A stretch of 64,000 nucleotides of DNA from G963667675 sp965249215 (GCA_965249215.1 CBDFLN010000002.1:248001-312000), one strand, 5' to 3'; counted from the first letter of the stretch, positions 8,208 to 16,793 are shown. Notes: generated from the sequence alone by a model not told the origin. Made by a program: numbers and translations.

Positions 8208-8600
8208 ACCAGTTCGGCAGGTTGGAAGGTGCCTTCTTGTCCTCGATAAACGCCTCAATTCTCTTGCGCAACTTTTCCAAGTCTTCGTTTAGAGTTTCGA
8301 ACTGCCGGAGTTCACTCTCGCATAGCCGGTCCGATGGCTGTCGGGGCGTATAGCCGTACTCGCTAGCGTACCTCTTGATTTTGTCGATGCGACTCTCAAG
8401 GTCCGAGATCCCTCGTGCTCTGGGTGACTTCGGTGCGTTCCCTGTCATCCACTCCTCGAAATTGTTGTTCTGTTTTGAGTCGTCACACGCTCCACATGCC
8501 GGAACCATGTTGCCGATCTTCGTATCTCCCCCCCCTTGAGATCGAGACAAGGTGGTCCCAACGTTCGAAATTCCCCCCGCAAAACACACATAAACCTGGT
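8208..8600 (-). pseudogene. HNH endonuclease remnant, truncated at both ends and frameshifted
   Basis: Reading the reverse strand, one frame gives GLCVFCGGNFERWDHLVSIS and, after a run of eight G (C8 at 8528-8535), the next frame gives GDTKIGNMVPACGACDDSKQ and NNFEEWM. Together these form a CxxC...DH...CxxC HNH nuclease core; a 1-nt slip in the homopolymer splits it. The N-terminus is removed by the end of the IS3 element at 8600. The C-terminal coiled-coil stretch runs into the broken methyltransferase in the wrong frame. It is a dead gene unless the homopolymer length is a sequencing error. Confidence 0.75.
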
Positions 8601-9530
8601 GACCTTACCCCGAAGTTAGTATCATTGGCTAGTAGAGTCCAGCCATAGAGTCAACAAACTCCTTGGGCGTTTTGCCTTTCAGGGAGCTGTGAGGCCTGAC
8701 CTCGTTGTAGTCCCGCCGCCAGGTCTCTATGATCTCCCTGGCATGCCTCACGCTCATGAACCAGTTGATGTTCAAGCATTCGTCGCGTAGCCGGCCATTG
8801 AAGCTCTCGGCAAAGGCATTCTCTACCGGCTTGCCAGGACGGATAAAGCTCAACTTGATGCCTCTGCGGTATGCCCACTCATCCATGGCCTTGCCGGCGA
8901 ATTCCGGGCCATTGTCTACGGTGATCACTTCAGGCAGTCCCCTTGTGTCTGCCAGCCTCTCCAAGACTCCCACCACTCTGGCGCCTTCCAGGGAGGTATC
9001 CACCTCGATGGCCGGGCACTCCCTGGAGTAGTCATCCACTATGGCCAATGCCCGGAAGCGCCGACCAGCCACAGTGCTATCCGAAACAAAGTCCATCGAC
9101 CACCTCTGGTGGGCACGCACAGGAGATGGAACGGGCTCCCTGGCTCTTGCCGCACCTTTGCGCCTTCTCTTCCTCCTGAGCGCAAGCCCCTCTTCACTGT
9201 AGATGCGCTCTGTACGCTTGTGATTGATCACCAGGCCTTCTCTCTTCAGCATAATGTGCAACCTGGGACTGCCGAAGCGCTTCCTCTCCTCGGCCAGCTC
9301 ACGCATTCTCAGGCGCAAGACATCATCATCACCCTGCTTCGACTGGTACCGGTAGACCGCGGGTGAGATACCGGTAAGCAGGCAGGCCCTCCTCTCACTC
9401 AGCCCAAGACTCTCTATGGCATATTCCGCTGCCATCCTCCTCACCTTGGGCTTCAGAAGTTTTTTGCCAGCAACTCCTTAAGAGACCAGTTGTCCAACGC
9501 CTGCTGGGCCACAATCTGCTTAAGACGCCT
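8600..9530 (-). mobile_element. IS3-family insertion sequence, 5'-truncated
   Basis: The element end TGACCTTACCCCG at 8600-8612 lies just outside the orfB stop codon. It contains a complete orfB (8629-9444) but only the last 25 or so codons of orfA (9453-9530, ending KELLAKNF). The rest of orfA and the other terminus are missing, and the DNA switches to a truncated SDR gene. It can no longer transpose on its own. A 44-bp copy of the same end occurs at 11458-11501. Confidence 0.85.
8629..9444 (-). CDS. IS3-family transposase OrfB (rve integrase core)
   Basis: A 271-residue DDE transposase subunit. An N-terminal helix-turn-helix-like part (RRACLLTGISPAVYRYQSK) precedes the HTH_21 segment and the rve core, with the catalytic residues in WSMDFVSDS, TVDNGPEFAGKA and NAFAESFNGRLRDECLN. 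In IS3 elements OrfB is normally made as an OrfAB fusion by programmed -1 frameshifting. Here orfA is almost entirely lost, so the intact orfB is probably silent or inactive. The GTG start at 9444 is only the upstream limit of the open frame. Confidence 0.9.
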   Translation of the reverse strand: MRRMAAEYAIESLGLSERRACLLTGISPAVYRYQSKQGDDDVLRLRMRELAEERKRFGSPRLHIMLKREGLVINHKRTERIYSEEGLALRRKRRRKGAARAREPVPSPVRAHQRWSMDFVSDSTVAGRRFRALAIVDDYSRECPAIEVDTSLEGARVVGVLERLADTRGLPEVITVDNGPEFAGKAMDEWAYRRGIKLSFIRPGKPVENAFAESFNGRLRDECLNINWFMSVRHAREIIETWRRDYNEVRPHSSLKGKTPKEFVDSMAGLY

Positions 9531-9870
9531 TTATGCCCATAACACGGTCCCACTCGGCCTCCGGCAACTCCCCCACCGGGAAATGCCGGTTGTCGACGCC
9601 CGCGTTGTTGAAAGCACAGTCGAGCCTGCCAAAGCGGGCGATGGTGCCTTCGACGAGCGCTTCGACATCTGACCTTTGGGACACGTCAGTTCGAATGAAT
9701 GCAGCCTCGCCGCCGGCTTCCTCGACCACGCGAACCGTCTCCTCACCCTCCGCGACGTTTATATCACCAATGGCGACCCGTGCTCCTGCCCTGGCATAGG
9801 CCAGTACGGCGGCCCGGCCAATACCTGCGCTACCACCCGTGACAAGAGCCACCTTCCCATCGAATCTCAT
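9525..9870 (-). pseudogene. Short-chain dehydrogenase, N-terminal half only, truncated at the IS3 junction
   Basis: The first 113 or so residues of an SDR remain: MRFDGKVALVTGGSAGIGRA gives the NAD(P) glycine motif, followed by DVSQRSDVEALV and CAFNNAGVDNRH. The frame ends a few codons after EWDRVMGIK where the IS3 orfA remnant begins near 9530. The catalytic Ser-Tyr-Lys half is absent, so no enzyme can be made. Family members have about 250 residues. It may once have been a neighbour of the intact SDR at 10171. Confidence 0.85.
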
Positions 9871-10170
9871 AGCCTCTCCTCACGCTGTTGGAACCCGCCT
9901 GGCCCTTTGGGCCAACGGGCATTTCACGAATCTCGACTTAGTAGCTTGGCATATTGATGGCCCACTGAGTTCATCACCGTCGTGGCGAAGTCAACAAGAT
10001 GACCTGATTGACACAGAGAGCCAAGGATGATTCCTGAGTTTGTGACTCCCAAGTTTGTGGATACGAGGCAAATTGACCCCCTTTGGAAGTCATTGTAGAA
10101 TAAGCTCCGCTATGTCCTGCCTCGACAATGTCCTCTGGCTAACTTGAGCCACAATTTTCAGGTGTTTCGC
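9871..10170. other. Intergenic stretch, no features recognised
   Basis: About 300 bp between the start of the truncated SDR (minus strand) and the intact SDR (plus strand). It should hold divergent promoters, but I see no convincing -35/-10 pair, RNA or repeat. Confidence 0.3.
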
Positions 10171-10932
10171 ATGAGACTGTCCGACAAGGTCACCGTAGTT
10201 ACCGGTGGTGCGTCCGGAATCGGGCGAGCGGTCTGCGAGCTATTCGCGCAGGAGGGCGCCTCAGTGGTAGTGGCAGACACCGACCCCAAGGGAGGCCAGG
10301 AAACGTCGGCGCGAATTAAATCGGCCGGCGGTGAAGCCCTCTTCGTTCCGACAGACGTGTCTAAGGAGCCCGAGGTAGAAGAGATGGTGCGAACGGCATT
10401 GAGCGCTTATGGCACGATCGACGTCCTGGTCAACAATGCCGCCGCTTTCGTCTTGCGGCCGGTGGAGGACGTCACGGACTCAGACTGGCGGCTTGCCATC
10501 GATGTTAACTTGATGGGAGCGGCTTACTGCATAAAGCATGTATTACCGGCAATGAAGGCCGCTGGCGGTGGGTCCATCGTTAATATGGGTTCCGTCGGCG
10601 GCTTCACAGCCCGGCCCGCCAGCGTGCCGTATAGCGCTTCCAAGGCCGCGTTGATCCAGTTGACGCGAAGTACGGCGATGGACCTCTCGCCACACGAGGT
10701 CAGAGTCAATTGCGTCTCCCCAGGTTCAACGATGACTCCCGCAATCGAGCGACTTCCCCAGTTGGCCGCAGGAGACAGAGAGGAGACCCTTAGGGACTGG
10801 GCCAGCGCCAATCTCATGAAACGGCTCGCAGACCCGAAGGAAATCGCCTACGGTGTCCTCTTCCTTGCCTCTGATGAGGCGTCCTTCGTCACCGGCGCGT
10901 CGTTGGTCATGGACGGTGGTCAGACGGTCTGA
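10171..10932 (+). CDS. SDR family NAD(P)-dependent oxidoreductase
   Basis: A complete classical short-chain dehydrogenase of 253 residues. It has the TGGASGIG cofactor loop (residues 12-19), the DTDP segment suggesting NAD preference, the NNAA motif, an active-site serine in NMGSVGG, the catalytic YSASK, and the C-terminal VTGASLVMDGG. It would oxidise a secondary alcohol or reduce a ketone; the substrate cannot be told from sequence. ATG at 10171 is used because a TTG nine codons upstream adds residues before the conserved beta strand. It stands alone among decayed genes. Confidence 0.9.
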   Translation: MRLSDKVTVVTGGASGIGRAVCELFAQEGASVVVADTDPKGGQETSARIKSAGGEALFVPTDVSKEPEVEEMVRTALSAYGTIDVLVNNAAAFVLRPVEDVTDSDWRLAIDVNLMGAAYCIKHVLPAMKAAGGGSIVNMGSVGGFTARPASVPYSASKAALIQLTRSTAMDLSPHEVRVNCVSPGSTMTPAIERLPQLAAGDREETLRDWASANLMKRLADPKEIAYGVLFLASDEASFVTGASLVMDGGQTV

Positions 10933-11162
10933 GGTTCCCTCGCTGCTGGTAACCTTTGGTCGGGTGTGCTCGCCGCCGGAGGGCCCTGCTACGACCGGCA
11001 GGTGGTTGTCGGACGCTGGACTTGAGGGCCAACGGGCGACTTCGGTCGAAACCATGTAAGACGTTACCTGGACTGGTGGTAATCTAGCCGATTGGAGGGA
11101 ACCGTTGGGGTAGGTAGTCAAACCACGTGGCCGCGGTAATCGGAAGCTAGGCTCTGCTCCGT

Positions 11163-11447
11163 TTAAGAAGACACCACCCCATTTTCGTAGGTCGGATACA
11201 CTGTCCACTGGATGAGGTCATGGCTGGTATATTCATAACCCTTGTCAAATGGGCGGTTCTCCGGTGCATTCATCATCCCTGACCAGTGCCTGTTCACGAC
11301 TTCGAGTTGGCCTGAGAATACCTGGCGCAGCACACCGACGCTGGGGAGTCGGTCTTGCTCCTGTTCCTCAACCGTCAATGGGTAGAGAGTGCGGAGTCTT
11401 TCCTGGAACTCGTCGCGGCCTACGCTGTCGAACAACTGCTCGAACAC
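11163..11447 (-). CDS. Hypothetical protein, possibly N-terminally truncated
   Basis: A 94-residue frame beginning at GTG 11447, 10 bp from a 44-bp IS3 end remnant. The sequence is rich in aromatic and charged residues (NRHWSGMMNAPENRPFDKGY, HDLIQWTVYPTYENG) and looks like real protein, but I do not recognise a family. No signal peptide or membrane segment is present. Its closeness to the IS remnant suggests the original N-terminus was lost, so this may be a fragment. Confidence 0.4.
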   Translation of the reverse strand: MFEQLFDSVGRDEFQERLRTLYPLTVEEQEQDRLPSVGVLRQVFSGQLEVVNRHWSGMMNAPENRPFDKGYEYTSHDLIQWTVYPTYENGVVSS

Positions 11448-11457
11448 CAGTTGTCCC

Positions 11458-11501
11458 TGACCTTACCCCGGAATTAGTATCATTGGCTAGTAGAGTCCAG
11501 C
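11458..11501 (-). repeat. Solitary 44-bp IS3 terminus
   Basis: This stretch matches 8600-8643 at about 42 of 44 positions, in the same orientation: it starts TGACCTTACCCCG and includes the last coding bases of orfB. Nothing else of the element remains, and the match stops where an inverted-repeat element begins. Confidence 0.8.
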
Positions 11502-11571
11502 GGTTCCGTTTGTTTTTGAGGTGTGGGGTGACTCCGGAACTACAAAGCATACGCTAAAACCAAACGGAACC
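11502..11571. repeat. Inverted repeat GGTTCCGTTTG / CAAACGGAACC
   Basis: Perfect 11-bp arms at 11502-11512 and 11561-11571 enclose 48 nt. It abuts the IS3 remnant exactly on its left. The arms resemble those at 3927-3969. Confidence 0.6.
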
Positions 11572-11623
11572 TGCCTATGCTTGTGACTTCGGGCGGAATG
11601 TTTGACCGCTCCGCTAGTGTATC

Positions 11624-12445
11624 CTACTTTCTCCCAACGACCATGAAGTGCTGGCTGACGCCGGCGAGAGACGGCTCCCGCTCCAACTTCCTTACCAATT
11701 CAAGAAGGCGGTCCCGGGCCTCTGGGTCGGCCATGCGCTGTTCCAACCCTTTTGCCAGCCAACCGGGCCCCTGCACTGCGACCACGTCCAACAATGTGAA
11801 TCCTGCCCCGCTGACCTCCGCCTCCAGTTCCTCGGGACGGTGGAAGTAGGCGGCGGTGAAATAGTCTTTCGAAGTGGGGTTGCGGTGTTGGCCTTCTTTC
11901 AAGTCTCGCTCCAAGATGTGCTCGAACTCAGGGTCGTCGATCCAGCCGTTGACCAGACCGTCGAAGAGTCCGGCAAACCGGTTGATGCCCACCCCGAACA
12001 AGACACCATTAGGCCGCAAAACCCGATGGGATTCCATTAGCGCCTTTCGCCTCTGGTCCGCCTCCGTAAGGTGGTAGAGGGGGCCCACCAGCAATACTGC
12101 GTCGCAACTTTCGTTGGGCCAGTCCAACCGACGTGCATCTCCCAGGCCGACGCTGGCGATGGGAAATTTCGATTGCTGCTGGGAGGCTTCTTGGGCCAGG
12201 GACAAGTGTCTTGGTACGGGGTCGATGAGATGGACTTCGTACCCCATTCTCGCCAGCCAGCGAGAATACGCGCCGGGCCCGCCTCCCACGTCCAGCACCA
12301 CCATCGGGGGAGGCGCGAGATAGCGCATGATGATTTCCCTGGACCGGGCAAACTCAAGAATTCCGGTGCCCTTGAACAGCCGTGGTTCCTCAGGCGTCTC
12401 CTCGTAGTAGCGCAGCATTTCGTTTAGGCCATCTGGGTCCGGCAT
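11624..12445 (-). CDS. Class I SAM-dependent methyltransferase
   Basis: A 273-residue cytoplasmic methyltransferase with motif I VVLDVGGGPGAYSRWLA, a motif II acidic residue in VHLIDPVP, and the motif IV region CDAVLLVGPLYHLT. The target is not identifiable. ATG at 12445 is used; an in-frame GTG 15 bp upstream is also possible. The stop-to-start gap to the radical-SAM-like gene upstream is about 21 bp, so the two are probably one operon and may act on the same molecule. A broken second copy lies at 7721-8207, showing local duplication. Confidence 0.82.
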   Translation of the reverse strand: MPDPDGLNEMLRYYEETPEEPRLFKGTGILEFARSREIIMRYLAPPPMVVLDVGGGPGAYSRWLARMGYEVHLIDPVPRHLSLAQEASQQQSKFPIASVGLGDARRLDWPNESCDAVLLVGPLYHLTEADQRRKALMESHRVLRPNGVLFGVGINRFAGLFDGLVNGWIDDPEFEHILERDLKEGQHRNPTSKDYFTAAYFHRPEELEAEVSGAGFTLLDVVAVQGPGWLAKGLEQRMADPEARDRLLELVRKLEREPSLAGVSQHFMVVGRK

Positions 12446-12466
12446 TGCCTCTCTACTCACCCCACG

Positions 12467-13759
12467 TCACATCACATTCCAACGCGCCTTCCCCCCAGCC
12501 GCTGCCTGCAAATGCTCCACCAGCCAATCTCGCACGGGCTCCGCGACGTAAAAGGCGGGCCTGATTAACTCATCCTCGCCGGCGATGGCCCCTTCTGACG
12601 CGGCCAGCGCCGCCTCCGCTGTTCCCGGCATGATTCTGACGCCGACCCGCAAATTGGCCATAGCCGGCCGCAAACGCCGCAGGAAGGCCAGCTTTTCCTC
12701 CACCGACTCCCTTGTCTCTCCCGGCTCTCCAAACCCCTGGGAGATGGTGTAATGCAGGTCTCCCTCCTCGCACAATCGGCACACGCGCTCCGCCTCGTCC
12801 AGGCCCTGGGCCAGCACCGCCGCGTCCCGGCTGTCGACGCCCCGTCCGCCCATCAACACCAGCGCACATCCCGCCTCCTTCATCAAGCCCACCAGTTCCG
12901 CGTCGCAGGTGTGGGCCGCCAGGACGGTGTTCCAGTGGAGCTTCAGGTCCGCCGCTATCAACGCCCGGCACAGGGACTTGGCGTGGTCCAGCGGGATGTT
13001 GAACCCGTTGTCGATGAAGAACACCTTGCGCAAGCCCAGCCTCCGCTCCATGCTCTGTACTTCCTCCACCACGTCCCGCACCGGCCTTATAACCCGCCAG
13101 GCACGGTCCTCCACCGACTGCGCCGAGCCCGCGGCGGGGCACCAGAAGTCCCCCAGCTTGGTCAGCACACCTATGCCGAAGCCCGCTTGACGGTACCGCG
13201 CCAGGTCCAGGTCTTCTAGCCGCGGCGGCTTGGCGAAGCTCGACGCAGCCGGTTGGCCGCCGTAGACGATTTTGCCGCCCTCCCGGTAAACCAGCCCCGG
13301 CAGGTCGTGATAGGGCGCTGACGCCTCCAGCCGGTCCGCCAGCAGGGCAAAGGTCTCTCCTCCGTCCCCGGCGATTCCCAGGTCCGGCTCCACGTAGGCA
13401 AAGCAGGCCTCGGGCAGGATGCTGAACGCGGGCCCTCCGCACACTATCACCGCGTCGCTCGCCGACCGCACTCGCTCCGTCACCTCCCGGGTCACGGGCA
13501 AGGCCCATTGCGGGTCCAGGTAGCTGCCGTTGTCCAGGTTGCGCAGCGACAACCCCACCAGGTCGGGCTTGAAGTCCCTCACGGCCTCCTCGACCTCGGC
13601 CAAATAGTCGTCGGCGAACATCAAGTCTATGACCTTGGTGGTGTGCTGCGACGGGTCCAAGTGCCCCGCCACGTAGGCGAGCCCTATAGGCAAGGGACGG
13701 GCGTCCATCCGGCCCATGAGCCTGTCGTGCCGGTTGGTGGCAATGAGCAGCACTCGCAT
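12467..13759 (-). CDS. B12-binding/radical-SAM-like protein lacking the CxxxCxxC cluster motif
   Basis: The 430-residue product has an N-terminal cobalamin-binding-like Rossmann domain (MRVLLIATNR..., VGLSLRNLD, VIVCGGPAFSILPE, DLGIAGDGGETF). A TIM-barrel-like half follows, typical of B12/radical-SAM enzymes (KVFFIDNGFNIP, LHWNTVLAA, ISQGFGEPGETRESVEEKL). Where the family has TKRGCxxxCxxC, this protein reads TKLGDFWCPAAGSA near residues 199-212, so at most one of the three iron-sulfur cysteines remains. No B12 ligand motif DxHxxG is evident. It may be a non-catalytic paralogue. It probably forms an operon with the methyltransferase downstream. Confidence 0.75.
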   Translation of the reverse strand: MRVLLIATNRHDRLMGRMDARPLPIGLAYVAGHLDPSQHTTKVIDLMFADDYLAEVEEAVRDFKPDLVGLSLRNLDNGSYLDPQWALPVTREVTERVRSASDAVIVCGGPAFSILPEACFAYVEPDLGIAGDGGETFALLADRLEASAPYHDLPGLVYREGGKIVYGGQPAASSFAKPPRLEDLDLARYRQAGFGIGVLTKLGDFWCPAAGSAQSVEDRAWRVIRPVRDVVEEVQSMERRLGLRKVFFIDNGFNIPLDHAKSLCRALIAADLKLHWNTVLAAHTCDAELVGLMKEAGCALVLMGGRGVDSRDAAVLAQGLDEAERVCRLCEEGDLHYTISQGFGEPGETRESVEEKLAFLRRLRPAMANLRVGVRIMPGTAEAALAASEGAIAGEDELIRPAFYVAEPVRDWLVEHLQAAAGGKARWNVM

Positions 13760-13943
13760 CTAGTCCTCCTAGACCAATAGGCCGGGCCGCGGTGGCGGGA
13801 AATGTCGTCATTATGCCCGACGCCTCGCCGGTAGACAAACGAGCATTCGCGCTGACAGTTGGCCCCTTCCAAACCGGTCAACGCTGGTCTACCATAATGT
13901 CAGACCGAGGCAGGTCCGCCGCCGCGGTCCAGAGCCCGCCGAA

Positions 13944-13985
13944 ATGGGACAGAATGGTACAAAATGGTACAGGAATCGAAAATTT
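13944..13985. repeat. Direct repeat copy 1, built of ATGGTACAR units
   Basis: Contains ATGGGACAG, AATGGTACAA and AATGGTACAG in series, followed by GAATCGAAAATTT. It matches 14082-14124 almost perfectly and lies between the divergent radical-SAM-like gene and the HerA operon. Confidence 0.8.
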
Positions 13986-14081
13986 TCGAGCCTACGGCCG
14001 CCGCGTCCCTTCTTTGACCCAGTAAGGCCGTAACACGCGGACGGTAGATGGAGGGCTCTCCCATCCTGGAAGGCAGCTAAA

Positions 14082-14124
14082 GTGGTACAGAATGGTACAA
14101 AATGGTACAGGAATCGAAAAATTT
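14082..14124. repeat. Direct repeat copy 2, built of ATGGTACAR units
   Basis: Second copy of the approximately 43-bp repeat at 13944-13985, about 138 bp away in the same orientation. Three 9-10-bp units containing TGGTACA are followed by GAATCGAAAAATTT. An operator or binding array is possible. Apart from the two repeats I see nothing in the 13760-14255 interval. Confidence 0.8.
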
Positions 14125-14255
14125 AGCCCCGCTGATGATAGTGGAGCAAATTGAGGCAGGGCAGCCATGGCTGGCAAGGCCCGCCGGGTCAGCCCCGCTC
14201 GGCGGTGTGCTAGAATTTGCCAAACTGCCCGGATTGCGATGTTGTGGAGGCGGCT

Positions 14256-14855
14256 GTGGCTGATCCCGGAGAGGCCATATCCCGGAGGATTGGCGAGGTC
14301 GTGGAGTCCTCCTCAGCGTCATTCACCGCCCAGTGCTACCGGCTATATGAGTCCCCTCCCCTGGGCAGCTTCGTGCGCACCGATTCCTCCGCAGTGTTTG
14401 GGGTGGTCTCCGGCGTCGCCACCGAGCCGCTGGACGCCAGTCGTCCCGTCCTGGCTAGGGGTGAGGCCGCGGCCACCGAGGACGAGGTCTTCCAGAACAA
14501 TCCACAGCTATCCCGCCTGTTAGTCACCAGGTTCGAGGCCATTGTCATCGGCCACCTGTCCGACGACGCTTGGCGCCAGTTCCTGCCCCCACTGCCTCCC
14601 GCCGTCCATTCCTTCGTATACCTGTGCTCGCCGGAGGAAGTCGACCGGTTCGCCGCCGACTTGGGATTCCTCTCCCTGATTCTCAACTCCGGCGTCCCCG
14701 TGGCCGACGAGGTGGTTGGCGCTTGCCTGCGTTCCGCCGCCTCGACCTGTCCCGACCGGGTCGCTTTCCTGGCGCGAGCGGGCAGGGCCCTGGCATCCGA
14801 GCTGGCCGGCGACCTCCCCAGGCTCAACGCCGTCCTGCGCCGGGTGGCCCCATGA
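14256..14855 (+). CDS. HAS-barrel domain protein, partner of HerA-like ATPase
   Basis: A 199-residue protein with IGEVVESSSASFTAQCYRLY, PLGSFVRTDSSAVFGVVSGV and LDASRPVLARGE, the pattern of the HAS-barrel (HerA/ATP-synthase) beta domain; the C-terminal half is helical. Such small proteins are commonly encoded directly before HerA-like ATPases in Chloroflexota and cyanobacteria and presumably form part of that complex. GTG at 14256 has GGAGG 5 nt upstream, making it a better start than the TTG at 14217. The stop overlaps the HerA start (ATGA). The role is inferred. Confidence 0.72.
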   Translation: MADPGEAISRRIGEVVESSSASFTAQCYRLYESPPLGSFVRTDSSAVFGVVSGVATEPLDASRPVLARGEAAATEDEVFQNNPQLSRLLVTRFEAIVIGHLSDDAWRQFLPPLPPAVHSFVYLCSPEEVDRFAADLGFLSLILNSGVPVADEVVGACLRSAASTCPDRVAFLARAGRALASELAGDLPRLNAVLRRVAP

Positions 14856-16525
14856 CCAACGATCAAGCTACCGGCGGCGGCTCTAGCCCTGAAGAAGGCT
14901 TCCTTGGCTTGGTCGTCGACGGCTCCCTCGCCAACGGCATCGAGGTTCGCCTCGACAGGGAAGCTTCCGTTGAGGACGTAAAAGTCGGCGCTTTCATCAC
15001 CATCCGAGGCAGCGGCCACCAGTTCTTCGGCGTGGTTACCGACGTTTCCCTGGGCAGCGCCGACCCCCGTCTAAAGCACGGCTCGGTGGACCTGGGCGAC
15101 CCCTTCATATCCCAGGCCTTGTCCGGTACCGTGGCCTATGGCGCCGCTTCAGTGCTGCCCAACCTGATCATGCCCTTGGCCCTGGGAGACCCCGAAGAAG
15201 CGCCCGCCGCCGCCAAGACCATTCCCGCCCACTTCTCCCGGGCCTATGCCGCCTCCGAGCGGGACGTGGCCGCGGTCTTCGGGCAGGAGGACGACCGCCA
15301 CTTCAACATCGGTAGTCCCCTGGACATGGAGGCCAAGGTCTGCCTGGACCTGGACGAACTGGTCAAGCGCTCAATTGGCGTGTTCGGCAAGAGCGGCACT
15401 GGCAAGACCTTCCTTACCCGGCTCCTGCTGGTGGGCATCCTGCAGGGCAGCCAGGCCTCGTCGTTGATTTTCGACATGCACAGCGAATACGGCTGGGGCG
15501 GCCAGGACTCCGATGGCAGGCTGTTCATCAAGGGCCTGAAGCAACTCTTCCCCTCCCAGGTCGCCACCTTCACCCTGGACGAGGAAAGCTCCCGGCGAAG
15601 GGGCTCCACTACCGACGAGGTCGTCCGCATCGGCTACGGGGAAATCGAGCCGGAAGACGTGGAGATGCTCCGGGAGACCCTGAACCTCTCCGACGTCGCC
15701 GCGGGGGCCGCCTACAACCTGGAGCGCAAATTCGGGTCGGGGCGTTGGATGAAGAAGTTCCTCGACCTCGACGGGCGGGACGCCGTTTTCGAGCTCGCCA
15801 ACGAAATCCAGGTGCAACCCCAGGCGCTCCTGGCCCTGTCCAGCAGGCTCAACCGCCTGAAGAGATTTGGCTTCTTGACGGAGGACTCCGGGCACGACGC
15901 GGCCAACCGGATTATCGAGCACCTGGACCGGGGTAAGCACGTGGTGCTGGAATTCGGACGGTTCGGCAACGACCTATCGGCCTACATCCTGGTCAGCAAC
16001 CTGCTCACCCGCCGCATCCACGCCCGCTACGTCAACCGCAAAGAGGAAGCGGAGGGCGGCTCCGGCCGGGAACCCAGGCCTTTAGTAATCGTCATAGAAG
16101 AAGCCCACAAGTTCCTCAGCCCCTCCATTGCGTCCCAGACCATCTTTGGGACTATTGCCCGGGAGCTGCGCAAGTACAACGTGACACTCATGGTCATCGA
16201 CCAGCGGCCCAGCGTCATCGACGGCGAGGTGATGAGCCAGTTGGGCACCCGCTTGACCTGTCTGCTGGACAACGACCGGGACATCGACGCGGTGCTGTCC
16301 GGCGCTCCCGGCAGCCGCCAGCTGCGGGGAGTACTGGCCCGCCTGGACTCCAAGCAACAGGCCCTGGTCTTCGGCCACGCCGTCCCAATGCCCGTCGTAA
16401 TCCGAACCAGGCCCTACGGCCCCCAGACCTACGCCGAATTCAGCCGCGGCCCAACCCGTGACCCTGGCCCAACCCGCGAAACCCCCGAACAACGCCTAGA
16501 ACGAGAAATTGCCGAGTTGTTCTGA
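14852..16525 (+). CDS. HerA-like DNA-translocating ATPase
   Basis: A 557-residue FtsK/HerA-superfamily ATPase. An N-terminal HAS-barrel (GLVVDGSLANGIEVRLD, GSGHQFFGVVTDVSLG) leads into Walker A GVFGKSGTGKTFLTRLLL near residues 176-193, the FDMHSEYGWGG segment, and Walker B PLVIVIEEAHKFLSP, then DQRPSVIDGEVMSQLGTR with a likely arginine-finger region. HerA proteins form hexamers that pump DNA, typically with a NurA nuclease in end resection or with other effectors in defence. No NurA is visible; the neighbours are the HAS-barrel protein upstream and an OLD-family gene downstream. Confidence 0.88.
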   Translation: MTNDQATGGGSSPEEGFLGLVVDGSLANGIEVRLDREASVEDVKVGAFITIRGSGHQFFGVVTDVSLGSADPRLKHGSVDLGDPFISQALSGTVAYGAASVLPNLIMPLALGDPEEAPAAAKTIPAHFSRAYAASERDVAAVFGQEDDRHFNIGSPLDMEAKVCLDLDELVKRSIGVFGKSGTGKTFLTRLLLVGILQGSQASSLIFDMHSEYGWGGQDSDGRLFIKGLKQLFPSQVATFTLDEESSRRRGSTTDEVVRIGYGEIEPEDVEMLRETLNLSDVAAGAAYNLERKFGSGRWMKKFLDLDGRDAVFELANEIQVQPQALLALSSRLNRLKRFGFLTEDSGHDAANRIIEHLDRGKHVVLEFGRFGNDLSAYILVSNLLTRRIHARYVNRKEEAEGGSGREPRPLVIVIEEAHKFLSPSIASQTIFGTIARELRKYNVTLMVIDQRPSVIDGEVMSQLGTRLTCLLDNDRDIDAVLSGAPGSRQLRGVLARLDSKQQALVFGHAVPMPVVIRTRPYGPQTYAEFSRGPTRDPGPTRETPEQRLEREIAELF

Positions 16526-16793
16526 TGCGTAGCGGCGACACCAGGCGCCCGGCATACCGCCTGGTGCACTGGCCCGGGCAAAGTGCACCTTAATTTGGCT
16601 TGGATGGTGTATCTATGAAATTGCAAAAGGCCCGAGTTCAACAGTACCGGAGCATCCGAGACAGTGGATGGTTCGATGTTGAAGCTATCAAGACTATCCT
16701 AGTCGGCCCCAACGAAGCCGGAAAGACAGTGCTTCTCAAGGCCATTGAGCAGATAAACCCGCCTGCCGACGTTCCCAAGTTTGACCCTCTTAG

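Noticed and set aside
14217..14255. TTG at 14217 as start of the HAS-barrel gene
   Set aside because: No ribosome site, while GTG at 14256 has GGAGG at 5-nt spacing.
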